Shown one piece after another: positions 62,101 to 64,000 of a stretch of DNA of 64,000 nt. Source of the DNA: Strongyloides papillosus. Taxonomy: Eukaryota; Nematoda; Chromadorea; Rhabditida; Strongyloididae. Each line of letters begins with the position of its first letter. The stretch's first letter is position 1. A model generated the notes under the pieces. That model worked only from the letters and a program-made list of their open reading frames with translations, was not told where the DNA came from and made no database searches. The DNA lies in the NCBI GenBank assembly GCA_005656395.1, contig SRSI01000004.1, forward strand, positions 1,488,001-1,552,000, written 5' to 3'. The position numbers were made by a program, and so were the translations under genes.

Positions 62101-64000
62101 AAGCAACATATTATTATTTAAATAAAATTGAAACTAATAGTGTAGCAATGAAATTATTCAACAAGAATTTAAAAATTCATTTGATTAAAAAAAGTAATTC
62201 TAATATAATTATTTTTATTCATTTTGTATAATATATGTAATTTATTTGTCGAAATTATCTCTTGTTTTTTTTTTTAAATTGCATGCTGCAACTTTTTATT
62301 AAATCAAATATATTAGTCATATTTAAACTTAAAAAATACTTTATAAAACTTTTATTTAATTTTAGAATATACAGTAATGACGTGTTCATTATAATTAAAT
62401 ATTACCAACCTATAATTATTATTTACATCGATATATGGATAATAATAGTCCATACAGGTATATAAACTTATTTATTTTAATATTATAGTTATTCCTAATA
62501 TCTATATATACTGTATTTATGTCATAATTATCCCAAAATGTTACATAAAAATAGATAAACAATATTTTTACATAATTTGATTAGATTTTTTTAGACAGTT
62601 GTTTATATATATCCCCTCATATATTTTATGCTTTTTATAAAATTGATACTTTTAGGAATAAATTAAGAAAACTTTTTTTCAATTTTATAATCTGTGAATA
62701 GAATACTTATTTAATAAAAAGTAATAAAAAAATTATAAAAATACATTATTCAGGTTGTGGTAAAAAATAGCAACAAATGTTATTATAATTATTTAATATA
62801 TATCATGCTTTTCACACATTTTCATTATTTTATACCCTACAATCTTTATATATATTATCATAATTTTGATAAATGTGAATAAATTTATTTATAAATATCT
62901 ATATTCATTACTCTAGTGATCTCTAATATAATATGCTTAGATAAAATGGAATTAACTAAAAATAATTTTTTTTTATTATAAAATTGAACTATTTAAATTG
63001 AAAATGAATGTTAAAGAGTAAAATTCACACAAAATAAAATGCTAATAATACTTATGAATTTTATTTTTCAAAAATACTAGAAAGAACATATTAAGAAAAA
63101 TGTAAGTTGTTGACTGTTTATTTCGATTTAAACATCGATTTTACCATCACAATAAATAGTTTTTTCAAAAAAATTAATTCTTTTATCTAAGAAAATTCTT
63201 TAGTAGTTAATTAAAAATTTTCGTATGATATTTCTATATTTAGAAACTTTTTGATGAACAAAGATTTAAACTAGTAAAATAATATACAAGTAATAAATTT
63301 TATATTGGTATGAAATAATTTTTTTTCTATTTTTTTGATATGGTTTCAACGTATATAGTATTATATGTAACATTATTATTTATTTGTTTACAAACAATTA
63401 TAAAATATATTATTTCATATTTATTAAAAATTCAATACATTTCCTCAAAAAATTTTCTTATCTTTTATTTTTTCTATCTTTAATGGTATTTTATAATATT
63501 TCTAGGAAATTTGGGTAGGTTCAACTAGTAAATGAATTAATTTTAATTAAAATAACCATTCTAGTAATACTTTTGATACACATGAGAGTAAAAATAATAC
63601 GACTAAAAGAACAAAGATAGTATTCTTACTTTATTTCCCATACGTACTTAATTTAACATGGGATATAAAATAGTTATTAACAAGAATTAGATAAATTTTG
63701 AACAGATATATTTATTACTTTAATTTTTAACCACGTGATTTAGATGATTTTTACTGAAAAATTATTTTTGATAATAACACATTAAAAAGTGTGTGAATCT
63801 ATAAATCATTATAATTATGAATAGTGAGATAATAATTTATTTGTTTAGATTTTTTAGCGATTAAGCATGTATATGAAATCTGATTTTCGTGATATATAGT
63901 AATTTATTATATAATCTATATTTAGCCATTTAGACATAATCATTGTTCTAAAGTTCCAGAAATTATTTGAAATTTTGAAAATGACATGTAAAAGCTTATT
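59144..64000. other. AT-rich spacer to the end of the window
   Basis: About 4.9 kb without a supported gene, RNA or mobile element. Short open frames at 60896-61099 and 62262-62465 are hydrophobic, Lys/Ile/Tyr-rich and without domains; I treat them as chance. No tRNA-like structure was noticed. Confidence 0.55.

Noticed and set aside
60896..62465. Two short hydrophobic frames near the right end
   Set aside because: Composition-driven, isolated, and without splice partners or motifs.

Overview
This is an AT-rich eukaryotic window, almost certainly from a nematode and most likely a Strongyloides-type (Strongyloididae, clade IV) worm. The reasons are the very high AT content, tiny GT-AG introns of about 42-64 nt, a nematode-type serpentine receptor, a SAM-10/SSDP protein and a PCTAIRE kinase, and long AT-only spacers carrying mariner elements. 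No tRNA, rRNA or CRISPR was seen. Exon-intron structures were worked out by hand from GT-AG sites and reading-frame phase; none is backed by transcripts.

Genic left part, 1-27.4 kb. Plus-strand genes: a rhodopsin-family peptide-type GPCR (1188-2535), an SSBP/SAM-10 LUFS-domain cofactor (3717-4797), a small secreted Ly6/ODR-2-like three-finger protein (7546-8192), a PACRG protein of cilia and axonemes (10452-11480) and a CREB3-like bZIP factor (12990-14280). Minus-strand genes: a bHLH factor (8731-9309) that diverges from PACRG, a GT10 fucosyltransferase (14578-15917) that converges on the bZIP gene, and a PCTAIRE cyclin-dependent kinase (pct-1, 18427-20199). Two further exons at 26304-27377 look like an alternative long N-terminus of the same kinase gene, spliced across a 6.4 kb intron. 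A 606-bp MITE with a perfect 8-bp target duplication lies at 16434-17039.

Gene-poor right part, 27.4-64 kb. Apart from one nematode chemoreceptor (44242-45276) this is a graveyard of repeats. It holds a leucine-rich-repeat (F-box-type) pseudogene, a fold-back repeat at 33.5-34.3 kb, a large palindrome built from about 0.8-kb units at 37.1-40.3 kb, a TIR element at 40.6-42.5 kb, and diverged tandem units around 46-50 kb broken by two different mariner elements. It also holds a young, almost intact Ty1/copia retrotransposon (52058-56421; 96-bp LTRs differing at one base; CTTTA target duplication), a third mariner relic, and a nearly intact DD37D Tc1/mariner element with two nonsense codons (57858-59141).

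Working together: several host genes suggest neuronal or sensory roles by family (SAM-10, PCT-1, PACRG, Ly6/ODR-2, two receptors). They are not an operon; each has its own spacer. The most informative observations are the two alternative starts of pct-1, and the copia element, whose primer-binding site matches the anticodon arm of elongator tRNA-Met (half-tRNA priming) and whose polyprotein reads through the polypurine tract to stop inside the 3' LTR.
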